This document shows positions 12,684 to 12,938 of a DNA stretch of 12,938 nt, piece after piece (the stretch's first letter is position 1; each line of letters opens with the position of its first letter). Source of the DNA: Treponema sp. (GTDB lineage Bacteria > Spirochaetota > Spirochaetia > Treponematales > Breznakiellaceae); NCBI GenBank assembly GCA_009785045.1, contig WQXC01000040.1, positions 1 through 12,938 on the forward strand, in the 5' to 3' direction. The notes under the pieces are model-generated. The model was not told the origin of the DNA, made no database searches, and saw only the letters and a list, made by a program, of their open reading frames with translations. The position numbers and the translations under genes were made by a program.

Positions 12684-12698
12684 GCGAAAATCCGCAGA

Positions 12699-12938
12699 CT
12701 ATGTTCTCTCTTTAAAAATCCTCTCTGCAATTTCCAGAAGTTTTTCCCGGGTATTTTGCGCGGGGTCGTCAAGTACGGTTTCCAAAAGTTCCTTTAAAAT
12801 AATCCCCATCATTTTGCCGCTTTGGATTCCAATCGACATAAGATCTTTTCCCGAAATAGCAAGGTCTTTAATTGCAAAAGCGCGGCCGGCAGTTAATACT
12901 TTGTTTACTCTGTCTACAAGTTGTTTTAATGACCGGTA
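12699..12938 (-). CDS. cca: CCA tRNA nucleotidyltransferase, C-terminal part
   Basis: The last 79 residues, ending at a TAG (12701-12699), of a gene that continues past the right edge. The peptide includes FAIKDLAISGKDLMSIGIQSGKMMGIIL followed by VLDDPAQNTREKLLEIA, shown here in two pieces. It matches the C-terminal end of CCA-adding enzymes, where DLAI.GKDLM, G....GKM.G.IL and DDP..N.REKLLE are conserved. The enzyme adds CCA to the 3' end of tRNA. The catalytic head is outside the window, so a second poly(A) polymerase is not strictly excluded, but pcnB at 4183-5298 already has the PcnB-specific motif, which supports cca here. Confidence 0.8.
   Translation of the reverse strand, partial: YRSLKQLVDRVNKVLTAGRAFAIKDLAISGKDLMSIGIQSGKMMGIILKELLETVLDDPAQNTREKLLEIAERIFKERT

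Larger units (their letters stand above)
12303..12698. other. 396-bp intergenic region between dinD and cca
   Basis: No supported gene. From left it holds the perfect palindrome 12316-12353, tandem minus-strand promoters 12372-12430, a very A+T-rich stretch with nothing recognisable (about 12431-12535), palindrome 3 at 12537-12568, and a GC-rich structured patch 12594-12690 just beyond the cca stop. Confidence 0.7.

Noticed and set aside
12594..12690. Possible tRNA because of GTTCGAGG and GGTTCC motifs
   Set aside because: No acceptor, D or anticodon arm can be drawn with a T-arm in the right place.
12581..12772. Minus-strand 63-residue frame over the GC-rich patch
   Set aside because: It overlaps the end of cca in another frame and most of its length is repeat-like, low-complexity translation.
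12487..12938. Plus-strand open frame from ATG 12487 to the window edge (about 150 codons)
   Set aside because: It runs antisense through cca and the structured patch, has no clear Shine-Dalgarno and its peptide shows no recognisable family; cca is supported by motifs.

Overview
The window looks like part of a spirochaete chromosome, most likely a Treponema or close relative from a gut community. This is inferred from gene content and protein style: an extended treponemal-type PcnB, BamB-like/HEAT secreted proteins, a P-loop plus Asp23/Gls24-like protein, many short-signal lipoproteins, and a carbohydrate-esterase lipoprotein. No rRNA or species marker is present, so the genus is an inference.

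Layout. 1-153 is the tail of a VapC-like PIN toxin, converging with a secreted beta-propeller/HEAT protein (145-1830, minus). That gene diverges from an rRNA/tRNA uracil-5-methyltransferase (1853-3085), whose coding sequence carries an in-frame palindromic insert. A 73-nt hairpin separates it from a serine-hydrolase/monoacylglycerol-lipase-like gene (3224-4186) that is translationally coupled to poly(A) polymerase pcnB (4183-5298). A bidirectional hairpin closes that unit. A three-gene minus operon (7505 down to 5317) encodes a lipoprotein, a secreted HEAT protein and a P-loop/Asp23-like protein. Divergent from it come coaD, then rpmF-acpP-rnc and a CE6-like esterase lipoprotein (7628-10359). 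A minus-strand pair, dinD and an Rnl5/DRB0094-type RNA ligase (12278-10408), is bracketed by related palindromes. An AT-rich intergenic region with a GC-rich structured patch follows, then the 3' end of a CCA-adding enzyme (minus, running off the window).

Two regulatory themes stand out. First, several transcription units have a -10 hexamer ending 6-7 nt before the ATG and no Shine-Dalgarno sequence, at an almost constant geometry (often with a -35 at 17 bp). This predicts leaderless mRNAs for first genes, while genes inside operons carry good Shine-Dalgarno sequences. The same geometry fixes the start of the lipoprotein at 7505. Second, three palindromes with a shared core flank and interrupt the dinD-RNA ligase region, and other palindromes lie in rlmD, after rlmD, before rpmF and after cca.

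The most unusual points are the leaderless promoter set, the dinD-RNA ligase cassette with matched palindromes, rnc without any ATG/GTG/TTG start in its N-terminal frame, and the palindromic insertion inside the methyltransferase gene.
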